A stretch of DNA of 25,557 nt from DASSFG01 sp035547915 (lineage in GTDB: Bacteria; Planctomycetota; Planctomycetia; Pirellulales; JAICIG01), in assembly GCA_035547915.1 (NCBI GenBank), contig DASZTS010000137.1:1-25557 (forward strand), given 5' to 3'. Made by a program: the position numbers and the translations under genes. Below are positions 1 to 7,913 of this stretch, one piece after another (within the stretch, counting starts at the first letter, position 1; each line of letters starts with the position of its first letter). Under the pieces are notes generated by a model. It did no database searches. It saw only the letters and a list, made by a program, of their open reading frames with translations, and was not told the origin of the DNA.

Positions 1-137
1 TCTGATGGGTACCGCGGCACCGAGCCTCCTGCCCGATACCTCATAGATTTCTTCTGCCGCACATCACACCGCCCCAACGAACCATCGTTCGCTCTGCGCG
101 CCCGTTCACCTGCGGCCCTATAAAAATCCGTGAATCG

Positions 138-812
138 CTACAGGTCATTGATGCACCGTCGTTTCGAGTAGCAATAGAAGCCAAACTGCCCGGCGTCCGG
201 TTCAAAGGTCGGTCCTACTCGGCAGCGCTGCGCTTTGAGCCATTGGCGCAAATCCTCGGCCGACGATCGTTCTCGCATCGTGACAAGAACACTGATGCCC
301 GACTTTTCAATCGTGACCGGGACCGACTGGCGGCGCGTCCGCCAATAGGCATCCAATCCCTGCCGGGCTGCCGCATTAAACTGACGGGTCTGCTCGGCGA
401 CTCTGCGAGCGGTGGCAACCTTGTTGCGACTGGCGGCCAACCTTGCGCCAACGCGATCCAGCACCGCTTCTAAGACGACAAACAGATAGGGCTTCGCCAG
501 GAATTCAGTGAAGCCGGCCGATGTCGCCTCCGTTCGGTGTTCGGCATCCGTGTGGCCGCTTACCGCCACCAGCGGCATTTCCGCGAACTCGGCGGTTTGC
601 CGTAGTTGCCGCGCGACGCTGAAACCGTCGGTCCCCGGCATCGACAAGTCGATGAACATGACGTCGGGCCGGAAAAGGGACGCCTGTTGCAAGGCCGCTT
701 CGCCGGTGTGGGCAACTACCGCTTCATGGCCGGAGTGTTTCAGAAGGGATGCCATCACCACCGCGGCATCGTCGCTGTCATCGACGACCATAACGCGCAT
801 CGAGGTAGGCAT
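138..812 (-). CDS. Response regulator with N-terminal receiver domain
   Basis: This is a 224-residue two-component response regulator. Residues 5-120 form a CheY-like receiver. The acidic pair is D11/D12, the phospho-acceptor is D55 in 'MFIDLSMPG', the switch residue is S85 in 'LVAVSGHT', and the conserved lysine is K107 in 'LAKPY'. The remaining ~100 residues begin with a basic, Ala/Arg-rich helical stretch and end in a segment I do not recognise; it is not an obvious HTH or GGDEF output. The role is phosphorelay signalling in the cytoplasm, with target unknown. The start at 812 has a GAGG Shine-Dalgarno 8 nt upstream, and a good sigma70-like promoter lies 36 bases further up. No histidine kinase is adjacent, so it is an orphan regulator here. 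The receiver assignment is secure; the output function is not. Confidence 0.9.
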   Translation of the reverse strand: MPTSMRVMVVDDSDDAAVVMASLLKHSGHEAVVAHTGEAALQQASLFRPDVMFIDLSMPGTDGFSVARQLRQTAEFAEMPLVAVSGHTDAEHRTEATSAGFTEFLAKPYLFVVLEAVLDRVGARLAASRNKVATARRVAEQTRQFNAAARQGLDAYWRTRRQSVPVTIEKSGISVLVTMRERSSAEDLRQWLKAQRCRVGPTFEPDAGQFGFYCYSKRRCINDL

Positions 813-847
813 CCGAATTTCCTCGCCCTGGTAAGAGATGCGCGTTC

Positions 848-877
848 ATTATCGACCGCTCCCCTCGCGACCGTCAA
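848..877 (-). promoter_or_regulatory. Sigma70-like promoter of the response regulator gene
   Basis: Read on the minus strand, the -35 box is TTGACG (872-877) and the -10 box is GATAAT (848-853), separated by 18 bases. Each hexamer matches the consensus at 5 of 6 positions. The predicted start is near 841, giving a leader of about 30 nt to the ATG at 812. It is the best-matching promoter I see in the window. Confidence 0.6.
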
Positions 878-1113
878 TTGCCTCTTTCGGGTGCGTGGCG
901 GGCTCCAGCGCTCATTCCGATGGATGGGGCGGGAGTCGTGTCTCGCCGAGATTGGGCGCGTTCTGCTTGCGGCTTGGCGGCTTAGCCTCTCGCTCTGAGG
1001 TCGCTCCGCAACTTCACGCGATGATACCGGACACGATCGCCAGCGCGCACTTCGGCCGTATGAGGGGGTCGGCAGTAATCGGCATCGCCACGGCCGCGGG
1101 CTGAACCTGGAAT
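878..1113. other. Intergenic stretch without supported gene
   Basis: Between the response-regulator promoter and the stop codon of the next minus-strand gene I see no reading frame with convincing start, ribosome site and composition, and no clear hairpin with a T run. Apparent open frames here are extensions typical of GC-rich DNA. Confidence 0.5.
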
Positions 1114-1593
1114 CTATTCCAGCCGGTCCTCCGGCACGCGACCGCCCGCTTCCACGAGCCAGAGCTCGGCCTCCGCACGATAATACTTGGCCGCCGCCAG
1201 CTTCTCCGTCTCGCCGCCCTTCGTGCCGGTGTCGAACAGCGCCTTGACTTTGTGATAGAGCTGCTCCATCCGCTTCCAGTGGCCGAGTGCGGCTGCTTGC
1301 TCGCCTTCCTCCGTCTCGGCCAACACTCGCTCGGCTGCGAACAGACGGCTCGACCAGAGATGAAGCTCTTCGGCGTCCTTGAAGTTTGGACCTCCTGTTA
1401 CCTGCGTAGCCATCCTGGCATCCCAATAGCCGTTCGCCGCGGCCAGGACGGCTTTCGCTTCAGCGGGGTGCGCCTTCGCCGCTGCCGATCCGTATTCCCG
1501 ATGAGGCTCGGCATCCGCCTCGTCGCGAGCCGCGAAGGAGACTGTCAGACCGCACGCCACGAAAGCCAACGTCAACATCACCGACTTCCTCAT
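1114..1593 (-). CDS. Small exported protein of unknown function
   Basis: A 159-residue protein that I do not recognise. The N-terminus 'MRKSVMLTLAFVACGLTVSFA' minus its last residue is a classic Sec signal peptide (two basic residues, a hydrophobic core, and an A-x-A-like end near residue 21). The mature part is mostly helical and charged, with alternating Ala, Glu, Lys and Leu, suggesting a soluble helical bundle outside the cytoplasm. I placed the start at 1593, not at an in-frame ATG seven codons earlier, because GGAGG lies 8 nt upstream of it and the signal peptide begins there. A perfect TATAAT lies about 45 bases upstream. The gene is followed by the response regulator in the same direction, but a 301-base gap holding a separate promoter argues against strict co-transcription. 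Confidence 0.75.
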   Translation of the reverse strand: MRKSVMLTLAFVACGLTVSFAARDEADAEPHREYGSAAAKAHPAEAKAVLAAANGYWDARMATQVTGGPNFKDAEELHLWSSRLFAAERVLAETEEGEQAAALGHWKRMEQLYHKVKALFDTGTKGGETEKLAAAKYYRAEAELWLVEAGGRVPEDRLE

Positions 1594-1637
1594 CGCCGTG
1601 TCCTCCGAATGCAAGTGACCGCGCGTGGATACGGCCG

Positions 1638-1643
1638 ATTATA
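1638..1643 (-). promoter_or_regulatory. Candidate -10 box (TATAAT) of the small exported protein gene
   Basis: A perfect TATAAT reads on the minus strand, with the expected start near 1632 and a leader of about 38 nt to the ATG at 1593. No good -35 hexamer is visible at 16-18 bases upstream, so the call rests on the -10 box and its position. Confidence 0.4.
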
Positions 1644-1959
1644 GCGGCGGACCGCCGGTGCGACGTTGGCCGTTCGGGCGGCTTTCGGGTTGAAGACATT
1701 CGCGAAGGATGCACGGGTTGCGCTTGTTGTCGATGCCGGCGAGCGCGCGCATGATCCTGTAATTCGTCGAGTTACAGCTTCGGATTTCGGCGATGAACGA
1801 CGAGTACGCCATCGAGACGCGGGCCGCGATCCTGGTCCCAAGCGGCCAGTTTTGCGGCCGGCCGCCGAGACCGCGCAGGTAGCCGCGGCCGGCCGACTTT
1901 GGTTCAGGATCGGAAACCGGGCAGGCTATCGGCCCCGCTTCATCCCGCCGCCCTGGCAC
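1639..1959 (-). pseudogene. Possible small gene or gene remnant, unrecognised
   Basis: An open frame of 106 residues. Its C-terminal half, from about residue 47 ('RVSMAYSSF') on, uses mostly G or C at third codon positions and ordinary codons, such as ATC GAC AAC AAG CGC AAC, as real genes here do. The N-terminal third looks less coding-like, and I find no ribosome site before the first ATG or before the internal ATG in 'SMAYSS'. The stop codon overlaps the TATAAT of the next gene. It could be a short gene with a wrong start, the decayed end of a longer gene, or chance. It is flanked on the other side by repeat copy A. No family is recognised. Confidence 0.25.
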
Positions 1960-2020
1960 GGTCTAATGGCCCCCTGTGAAGAGCCGTTTTCTCCGGTTCA
2001 GCGTGCGCAGCTTGGCAGCC

Positions 2021-2123
2021 TCTTAGAGCGGCTGACAGAACCCGGACACCGGAGCGCCGCGGGCAAAAAATCGGCGGTGAAACGCCGATTTTGTGAAGCT
2101 CGATCCGGTCTTGTCGGTTGCGC
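2021..2123 (+). repeat. Dispersed palindromic repeat, copy A (full length)
   Basis: About 100 bases beginning TCTTAGAGCGGCTGACAG and ending ATCCGGTCTTGTCGGTTGC. It matches the reverse complement of copy D nearly base for base, including the core AATCGGC...GTGAAACGCCGATTTTGTG and GAGCTCGATCCGG-like right arm, and matches copy B more loosely. The outer arms (CTGACAGAACCCGGA and TCCGGTCTTGTCGG) are imperfect inverted repeats, and the centre is a perfect 10-bp stem. It ends 5 bases before the stop codon of the metallo-beta-lactamase-fold gene. Confidence 0.8.
2065..2092 (-). terminator. Hairpin terminator inside repeat copy A
   Basis: The stem AAAATCGGCG (2067-2076) pairs perfectly with CGCCGATTTT (2083-2092) around a 6-nt loop. 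Six A residues at 2065-2070 give a U run for transcripts on the minus strand. It lies about 37 bases past the stop codon of the metallo-hydrolase gene, where an intrinsic terminator would be expected. The T run on the other strand could make it work both ways. Confidence 0.5.
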
Positions 2124-2128
2124 TTGGA

Positions 2129-2989
2129 TCAGGCGGCGCCGCGGGCCAATTCGCCGCGCAGGATCGTGAGCCGTTCGGTGGGCTGGTCTTGTTCGGCGGT
2201 GTGGATCGCGGCACGGGAACCGGCGGCGTCGAGTACCCTTTGCGCCGCGATGCGGGCCAGCTCGGGCCGGTTGCACTGCCGGCTGAGGTGCAGTTGCACC
2301 ACCCGGCCGAGCCGATCGGACGACGAACGCCGTTGCACGGCGGCGAGCAGATCGGCCGCTTGATCGTTCGACAGATGTCCTTCGTCGCCCAACACGCGCT
2401 CGATGAGTTGCGGCGAACGGCCGCTGGTGCGCTGCATGGCGACGTCGTGGTTGAACTCGAGCGCCAGCAGGTCGACGTCGGCCAAAGCGTCGGCTAGGCG
2501 TTCGTCCCAGCAGCCCAGATCGCACAGGTAGCCCACCGACCAGCCGTCTCCGAACAGGTTGGCGGCGCATTCGAAGCGGAAACCGAATGCCGCACCGCTA
2601 TCGTGCCGCACGCCGAGGGGCCGGCATTGGAGGAGCGAGGTCACGGCGATGCACTCTTCGGCCTCGTACGCACGGAATAACCGGGCCCGCTGCATGGCGG
2701 CAAAGCAGGAGCTCTGACGGCGCAACACAGACAGGTGCTCGGCATGGCACCACAGGGCGATCCGCTGCCGCAGCAAATGCGCAAAGACGCGATCGTTCCA
2801 GTGGTCGGCGTGCAGGTGCGTGAGCAGCACGGCTTTGATGCGCGGCCAGGAGACGCCGACCGTGGCCAACCGCGTGGCGATCTGCCGCGGCCCCAACCCG
2901 GCATCGATGAGCACGGCACAGCCGTCCGCCTCCAGCAACGTGGCGTTGCCCGAACTGCCGCTCCCCAGCACCGTCAGACCCGCGGCCAT
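2129..2989 (-). CDS. Metallo-beta-lactamase-fold hydrolase, YycJ/WalJ type
   Basis: A 286-residue cytoplasmic metal-dependent hydrolase. It opens with 'LGSGSSGNATLLE' (residues 8-20), the N-terminal signature of the YycJ/WalJ group, followed by the metal-binding 'THLHADH' (57-63, with H58, H60, D62, H63). Later ligands appear to be H134 in 'VRHDSG', the aspartate of 'YLCDLG', and a histidine in 'LHLSRQCN'; 'GHLSND' near residue 207 is also typical. WalJ-type proteins are nucleases or related phosphoesterases linked to cell-wall regulation or DNA maintenance in Firmicutes; the role in planctomycetes is not settled. It lies 101 bases downstream of the J-like membrane protein gene and may share its transcript. 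Repeat copy A follows the stop codon. Only a weak AGGAAC ribosome site precedes the ATG. Confidence 0.85.
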   Translation of the reverse strand: MAAGLTVLGSGSSGNATLLEADGCAVLIDAGLGPRQIATRLATVGVSWPRIKAVLLTHLHADHWNDRVFAHLLRQRIALWCHAEHLSVLRRQSSCFAAMQRARLFRAYEAEECIAVTSLLQCRPLGVRHDSGAAFGFRFECAANLFGDGWSVGYLCDLGCWDERLADALADVDLLALEFNHDVAMQRTSGRSPQLIERVLGDEGHLSNDQAADLLAAVQRRSSSDRLGRVVQLHLSRQCNRPELARIAAQRVLDAAGSRAAIHTAEQDQPTERLTILRGELARGAA

Positions 2990-3090
2990 CCTTGTTCCTA
3001 TCTCGTCCGAAAGGCATCGTTTCTTTCAGCAGGCCCTCATCGTGCCGCCGAAAGGCGCCCCGGTCAAGCGGCTCACGGGCCTGCCGCCCG

Positions 3091-4623
3091 TCACTTGCCG
3101 TCGTTCTCGCCAGCCTTCGAATCGTCGACGACCAGGGCCAGGGCATCGAGAATCAGGCCCTGCCGCTTGTGGATGCCGATGACCGGCGCTCCCTCTCCGC
3201 TGACCGTGAACACCTTGCCCACGCGAAAGCCCAACCACTCGCTGGTGCGCGAGTCGTCCGGATCGAGTTGGCCGTCGTCCTTGATGCGCATGTAGATCAA
3301 CTGTAGCGCGTTGACATAGCTCAGCGAACGCACCTTCATGCCGCCCACCGCATAGCCTTCCGGGGCCACGGCCGAGACACGGTAGCGGCCGATCGGGGAA
3401 CGTGAAAACAGAGGCTCGACGTTGCTGATGCACTTCTCGCGTCCCCATTCGCCCATCTCGCATTCGAGGCCGTAGAGGAGCGACCCGGCCTGCACAACAC
3501 GTCGCGAACCGCCCCCGTCGTGTCCCACGAACAAGGTGTCTCGACCGACCTCGCGGGGCTTCCCGAATGGACCGGGAGTTCCCGGCGGCGCGTTACGTTG
3601 CCGCTGCTGCCGTTCGCGCATGCGCTTCGTGAATTCGTCGAACGCCTCCTGCGGATTCTTCTGCCGCGACGAGGCGCGCGGCGGCCCAGCGCCGGCTGTG
3701 GCCGGTTTGAATGGCGACTCTTCATCGTCGGAGTCCGGCGCCTCGGAAACCGTTTCGGGCGATTCGGAAACGGTGACCGGCGGCGTAAAAACAGTCGGCG
3801 ATTGGACGACCGGCGCCGGGCGAACGGTCTCGGAGGGAACCGCGCGCTCCTTGTTCGTCGGAAATTGAATCGTAAACGGAGTCGAACCGACAGGGGGTGC
3901 AACGACCGGGCTGGCGGCTGAGTCGTTCGGTGCAACGGCGACGGCATCGTCCGAATGGCCGTTCGAGCCGAGAATCATGACCGCCAGCGAGATCGGCAGC
4001 GCCAGCCCGAGCATGATCAATGCGATCCAGACCGGCGGAATACCCTGCTTGGTCTGCGTTGTGATCTCAAGCGCGGGGCCGGCGACCGCCACGGGTTGCG
4101 CCCAGGGCACGTCGTCGGGCAGACGATGGGACGGCGGGCCCAGTACGTCGGTTTGCGGCCGAGGACGAGTGCCGGACAGGCCGACTCCGGGCGCAGAGTA
4201 GGGTTGCCGTACAGGCCGAGGAGCGGGGTTTGTTGCCCGGACGGCAGGCATGCCGACACCCGACGAGGCCGGCGCCGACGAGGCCGGCGATTGTCGCGCG
4301 GCCGGCCGATCGGGAGCGGGGGCGGGCGCGGGCGGCTGCGGGTTGGCCTTTGCGGCGTTTTGGCGCAGCTCGGCGTCGTAGGCCGCACGCTTCTTCGGAT
4401 CGGAGAGGCAGGCCTTGGCGGCGGCGATCTCGTTGAGCAGTCGCGTGGCGTCTTCCGAATGCGCACCGGCCTGGAAGTTGCGCACGAAGGCGCTTTGCCG
4501 CAGCACGGCCGTCTTGATGACCTCCTGGTCGGTCTCGTCGTTGCCGATCCCCAGCAATTGATAGTGCGTGGGCGGCCGTTGGCCTTCGGGGATGCCCAGC
4601 CATTTCCTATACGGATCGAACAT
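3091..4623 (-). CDS. Membrane protein with planctomycete J-like N-terminal domain
   Basis: A 510-residue protein. Residues 1-88 form a J-domain-like module: 'YRKWLGIP' and 'THYQLLGI' resemble the 'NYYEVLGV' entry of DnaJ, and 'ACLSDPKKRAAYD' (71-83) resembles its helix IV. The catalytic HPD tripeptide of true J-domains is absent, so stimulation of DnaK is unlikely. This module is common in planctomycete proteins, often fused to kinases or membrane parts. Residues 90-190 are Pro/Ala-rich linker. A single membrane span lies at about 197-218. A second low-complexity acidic/Pro linker follows, and the last ~150 residues form a globular domain starting 'DTLFVGHDGGGSRR' that vaguely recalls jacalin-like lectin folds (inference). 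The likely arrangement is J-like module inside and globular part outside. It is probably transcribed with the metallo-hydrolase gene. Confidence 0.8.
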   Translation of the reverse strand: MFDPYRKWLGIPEGQRPPTHYQLLGIGNDETDQEVIKTAVLRQSAFVRNFQAGAHSEDATRLLNEIAAAKACLSDPKKRAAYDAELRQNAAKANPQPPAPAPAPDRPAARQSPASSAPASSGVGMPAVRATNPAPRPVRQPYSAPGVGLSGTRPRPQTDVLGPPSHRLPDDVPWAQPVAVAGPALEITTQTKQGIPPVWIALIMLGLALPISLAVMILGSNGHSDDAVAVAPNDSAASPVVAPPVGSTPFTIQFPTNKERAVPSETVRPAPVVQSPTVFTPPVTVSESPETVSEAPDSDDEESPFKPATAGAGPPRASSRQKNPQEAFDEFTKRMRERQQRQRNAPPGTPGPFGKPREVGRDTLFVGHDGGGSRRVVQAGSLLYGLECEMGEWGREKCISNVEPLFSRSPIGRYRVSAVAPEGYAVGGMKVRSLSYVNALQLIYMRIKDDGQLDPDDSRTSEWLGFRVGKVFTVSGEGAPVIGIHKRQGLILDALALVVDDSKAGENDGK

Positions 4624-4703
4624 GACCGCCGTTTTCTCGCCTTTGACGAATGACCGGTCGCATCCGTCGGACGCGCATCGCTACCGAACAGGAGAGGGCA
4701 CTG

Positions 4704-4709
4704 ATTATA
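4704..4709 (-). promoter_or_regulatory. Candidate -10 box (TATAAT) upstream of the J-like membrane protein gene
   Basis: A perfect TATAAT reads on the minus strand about 80 bases before the ATG at 4623. The -35 region at the usual distance is not convincing, so this is a tentative call. Confidence 0.35.
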
Positions 4710-4881
4710 CGACAAACCGTCTTTTGATACGAGACGGCGCAACTTGACGGGTCCCTGGGAGGCTGTCAAACTGCCAAGCTTACCGGATCCCCCCTAATAA
4801 AATCCTGCCCGGGCCCGATTCCGATCCGCTGGAAGAATTCCCTCGCATTGATCGATCGGAACCGCCCCTCAAAGACACCCC

Positions 4882-5664
4882 ATGAGCCAACGATTCAAAG
4901 AGTTACTGGCCAAGAACGAGTTATGCCGAATCTTCTGCCTCGGGCGGCTGATCAGCCCGGTCCTCGTCGATCTGTTCGGCCTGGGCGGCGGCTTCGACGG
5001 CTTCTGGCTCGACCAGGAGCACGTGGGCCTGACCTGGCACGACATCGAGCGGGCGGCGCAGGCGGCCCGGGCCAACGGTTTCGACCAGTTCGTGCGGATG
5101 GCGCCCACCAACTACGCACAGGTCACGCAGAACCTCGAAGCGGGAGCGGGCGGGGTCATGGCCGCCCAGATCCGCTCGGCCGCACAGGCCGAAGAGTTCG
5201 TCACCTGGACGAAGTTCTCGCCCCGCGGCATGCGCGGCATGAACACCTCGGGCCGCGACGCCGACTACACGCACCGCACGCAGGGGGAATTCGCCGAGCG
5301 GGCCAACCGTGAACATTTCGTGGCCATCCAGATCGAGACGCTGGGCGCACTCGAGGAGGCCGACGCTATCGCGGCCATCGACGGCGTCGATCTGCTGTTC
5401 GTCGGGCCGGCCGATCTGTCGCAATCGTTGGGCATCCTCGGGCAGACCACGCATGCCAAGGTGTGGGAGGCGATCGAAGCCGTGGCCGGCGCCTGCCGAC
5501 GTCATGGGAAGCATTGGGGCGTCGTCCCCGCCGATCCGGCGTTCGCCGAGCGGGCCTACGAGAAGGGCTGCCGCATGATTTCGCTCGGCACCGACATCCT
5601 CTCGGTCCGCCGCGGCATCGACGCCACGAAAGAGATGAACAAACGGCTGTTCGCCTGCCGCTGA
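4882..5664 (+). CDS. HpcH/HpaI-family aldolase
   Basis: A 260-residue metal-dependent class II pyruvate aldolase, with the usual family length. It would cleave or form 2-keto-3-deoxy or 4-hydroxy-2-oxo acids; the exact substrate cannot be told. Visible hallmarks are 'FWLDQEH' (41-47, where H47 corresponds to the catalytic base), R72 in 'FVRMAP' (pyruvate carboxylate binding), the metal-ligand glutamate in 'IQIETLGALEEADAI', and the second ligand in 'FVGPADLSQSLG'. The C-terminal 'LGTDILSVRRGI' closes the barrel. Phosphoenolpyruvate mutase-like and citrate-lyase-beta families are related, but the motif set favours HpaI. No strong ribosome site precedes the ATG. A TAAAAT box at 4798-4803 could be its -10 region. 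It starts a plus-strand pair with the DedA gene, but a 299-base gap separates them. Confidence 0.88.
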   Translation: MSQRFKELLAKNELCRIFCLGRLISPVLVDLFGLGGGFDGFWLDQEHVGLTWHDIERAAQAARANGFDQFVRMAPTNYAQVTQNLEAGAGGVMAAQIRSAAQAEEFVTWTKFSPRGMRGMNTSGRDADYTHRTQGEFAERANREHFVAIQIETLGALEEADAIAAIDGVDLLFVGPADLSQSLGILGQTTHAKVWEAIEAVAGACRRHGKHWGVVPADPAFAERAYEKGCRMISLGTDILSVRRGIDATKEMNKRLFACR

Positions 5665-5963
5665 CGGCCGTTTCGCCCGCGGTTGGCCGCTTGCACATAT
5701 CGAGAGATGCGCAACAATGGCGTGACCGTCCGGCGGCCCTCGTAAAACTGGTCTCGACACGTCGAGCCCACTCGTTGTAAGAGGCGCCGTACCGCACGGA
5801 ATAACCGTAAGAGCACGTCCCGCGCGGCAGCCGCTTTTGGGATAAACTCTACTGTGTACCGGACTGGCCCGGTCTGCGTAGAATTGGGGGGCCGGTGCGT
5901 ATCGCCATCGGCAAATAAGGACCGTCTCACTCCGCATTTGCCGGGGCAACCGATACCGACCCG
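5665..5963. other. Intergenic stretch without supported gene
   Basis: This space lies between the aldolase and DedA genes. It contains AT-richer words such as GGATAAACTC near 5839 that could belong to a promoter for the DedA gene, but no -35/-10 pair is convincing. I see no hairpin terminator and no reading frame with a ribosome site. Confidence 0.4.
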
Positions 5964-6635
5964 ATGCTCGACGCCCTGCTCAACGACGTCCTGCCCTACG
6001 TTCTGCTAGGCATCCCCATCGTGCTCACCGGCATGGGTCTGCCGGTGCCCGAAGAAGTGCTCGTCATCGGCGCCGGCATCGCCAGCCACAACGGCACCTT
6101 CGAACCCTGGCTGGCGCTCATCACGTGCATCGTCGCCGCCATCCTGGGCGACTGTGCCATGTACGGCATCGGCTACCATTTCGGCCACGGCCTGCTGCGC
6201 GAGCACCGCTGGTTCTCGCGCGTGTTGAATCCCCGCACCGAACGGAAGATGGAGCAGAAGATCCGCCAACATGGCCTGAAGGCGCTGCTCATCACGCGGT
6301 TCCTGGTCGGTGTGCGATCGCCCGTCTATGTGGCCGCCGGCATCCTGCGGGTCCCCTTTCAATACTTCATCGTCTGCGACCTCATCTCGGCGTCGCTGGT
6401 GGTATCGCTCTTCTTCGGCCTGAGCTACCGCTTCGCCGAACACATCCTGAACATCTGGGAGCAGATCAAGCGGGCCGAGATCGCCCTCACCGTGACGATC
6501 GTGACCGCGATCCTGGGCGTGCTGATCTATTTCTACGTGCGGCATCGGCGGCGGGTCGACCGCATTCGCCTCCGCCGACTGCGACGCTCTCAGCGATCGG
6601 GCAAGCAGGGCCCCCCCTCGGCCGAGCCGGCGTGA
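5964..6635 (+). CDS. DedA-family (VTT domain) inner-membrane protein
   Basis: A 223-residue polytopic membrane protein of the DedA/VTT (SNARE-associated) family, whose members act in lipid flipping or proton-linked membrane homeostasis. The family marks are visible in order: the re-entrant 'GMGLPVPEEVLVIGAG' (residues 23-38), 'GDCAMYGIGYHFGHGLL' (62-78), and the second re-entrant region 'RFLVGVRSPVYVAAGI' containing the conserved Arg residues (112-127). Hydrophobic spans follow at about 134-155 and 172-192, and the C-terminus is a strongly basic Arg-rich cytoplasmic tail. Length is normal for the family. The role in this organism is unknown; neighbours give no clue. It converges with dprA. 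Confidence 0.88.
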   Translation: MLDALLNDVLPYVLLGIPIVLTGMGLPVPEEVLVIGAGIASHNGTFEPWLALITCIVAAILGDCAMYGIGYHFGHGLLREHRWFSRVLNPRTERKMEQKIRQHGLKALLITRFLVGVRSPVYVAAGILRVPFQYFIVCDLISASLVVSLFFGLSYRFAEHILNIWEQIKRAEIALTVTIVTAILGVLIYFYVRHRRRVDRIRLRRLRRSQRSGKQGPPSAEPA

Positions 6636-6767
6636 TCGGGCGAACGAACTTGCCCAAAAAGCGCTGCATCGTACAGGAGGCGTCCCACCTTTCCTTGTGC
6701 GGCTTTCTCCTCGGCTACTGCCAGACGCCATCCTCGCCCATCAGGCATTGGCGCCGACACCGACGCT

Positions 6768-7901
6768 CTAACAAACACGCGCCACATAGTTGCCGCTGAC
6801 GCGTTTGACGAGCCGGCGCATCTCCAGGGCGCTGATGGTCGCCAGGACCTGCGGCGTCGGCAGGCCGCAGTCGGCGATCACCTGGTCGATGGCCGTGGTG
6901 TCGGTGCCGATGGCGGCCAGCACGCGTTGCTCGGTGTCGTTGAGCAGCAACTCGGCCGGATGGTGGACCGGCGGACCGTCGTCGCGCTGGGCGGCGGCCA
7001 CGAGCGGGCCGAGTTCCTCCAACACATCGTCGGCCGTCTCCACGAGCTTGGCGCCGTCGCGGATCAAGCGGTGACAACCGCGCGACGTGCGGCTGTCGAT
7101 CGGCCCCGGAACGGCAAACACCTCGCGGCCCTGTTCCATCGCATGCCGCGCCGTGATCAGGGCCCCGCTCTGGAGGGCCGCTTCGACCACGATCACGCCC
7201 AGCGACATGCCGCTGATCAGCCGATTGCGTTGGGGAAAGGCCCCGCTGAGCGGCGCCGACCGCACCGGCGCCTCACCCACGATCGCGCCGTGGGCCATGA
7301 CCTGGACGGCCAGTTCGACGTGCTCCGGCGGATAGATGTTGAGCACACCGCTGCCCAGCACGGCAAGGGTGCGGCCGCCGGCAGCCAGGGCGCCCTGGTG
7401 GGCGGCCGCATCGATGCCGCGGGCCAGGCCGCTGATGACCGTCAGGCCCGCGCGGGCCAGGCTGCCCGCCAGCCGTTCCGCCACCATCAACCCATAGCGC
7501 GTGGCGTGCCGCGACCCCACGAGCGCGATGCCGAGCGCGTCGCGCGGCTCGATTGCCCCGCGCACGAAGAGCACGCCCGGCGGATCGGGTATCTCTTCGA
7601 GCGCACGAGGATAGCCGGCGCTCCCCTGCACCACGATGTCGACACCCTGCCGCCGGCAAAACTCCATCTCGGCCGCCACGTCGATCTCCTCGGCGGCCCG
7701 CCGAATGGCCGACGCCAGCTTGGTGCCGATCCCCTGCACGGCTCGCAGGTCGCTGGGCGCGGCGGCGAAGATCGCGGCCGGCGAACCGAAACGCGCCAAC
7801 AACGCCTGCCGCAAGCGCGGGCCGACGCCGGGCACGAGCGACAATCGCAACGTCTGCCCCAGGTCATCCCGCTCTTGCTCGGAGGTAAACAGGCTGGGCA
7901 T
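6768..7901 (-). CDS. dprA: DNA-processing protein DprA
   Basis: A 377-residue DprA/Smf protein, which binds incoming single-stranded DNA and loads RecA during natural transformation; it also occurs widely in non-transformable bacteria. Residues 15-70 carry a helix-hairpin-helix region ('VPGVGPRL', 'VQGIGTKLA'). The Rossmann-like core includes 'VGSRHATRYG' (128-137), 'SGLARGIDAAAHQGAL' (157-172), 'GSGVLNIYPPEH' (183-194), and 'FPQRNRLISG' (222-231). The C-terminal ~60 residues form the winged-helix DprA-C domain. Length and motif order are normal, so the protein appears intact. The start at 7901 has AGGA about 10 nt upstream. It sits only 12 bases after modC, so it is very likely expressed from the mod operon. 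No com genes are seen nearby. Confidence 0.95.
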   Translation of the reverse strand: MPSLFTSEQERDDLGQTLRLSLVPGVGPRLRQALLARFGSPAAIFAAAPSDLRAVQGIGTKLASAIRRAAEEIDVAAEMEFCRRQGVDIVVQGSAGYPRALEEIPDPPGVLFVRGAIEPRDALGIALVGSRHATRYGLMVAERLAGSLARAGLTVISGLARGIDAAAHQGALAAGGRTLAVLGSGVLNIYPPEHVELAVQVMAHGAIVGEAPVRSAPLSGAFPQRNRLISGMSLGVIVVEAALQSGALITARHAMEQGREVFAVPGPIDSRTSRGCHRLIRDGAKLVETADDVLEELGPLVAAAQRDDGPPVHHPAELLLNDTEQRVLAAIGTDTTAIDQVIADCGLPTPQVLATISALEMRRLVKRVSGNYVARVC

Positions 7902-7913
7902 GCGCGCAAGGTC

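Noticed and set aside
4744..4749. A TTGACG hexamer upstream of the aldolase gene.
   Set aside because: No suitable -10 box follows at the correct distance.
4921..5949. A 342-codon minus-strand frame over the aldolase gene.
   Set aside because: The plus strand holds an intact HpcH/HpaI protein with all key residues; the antisense product has no domain.
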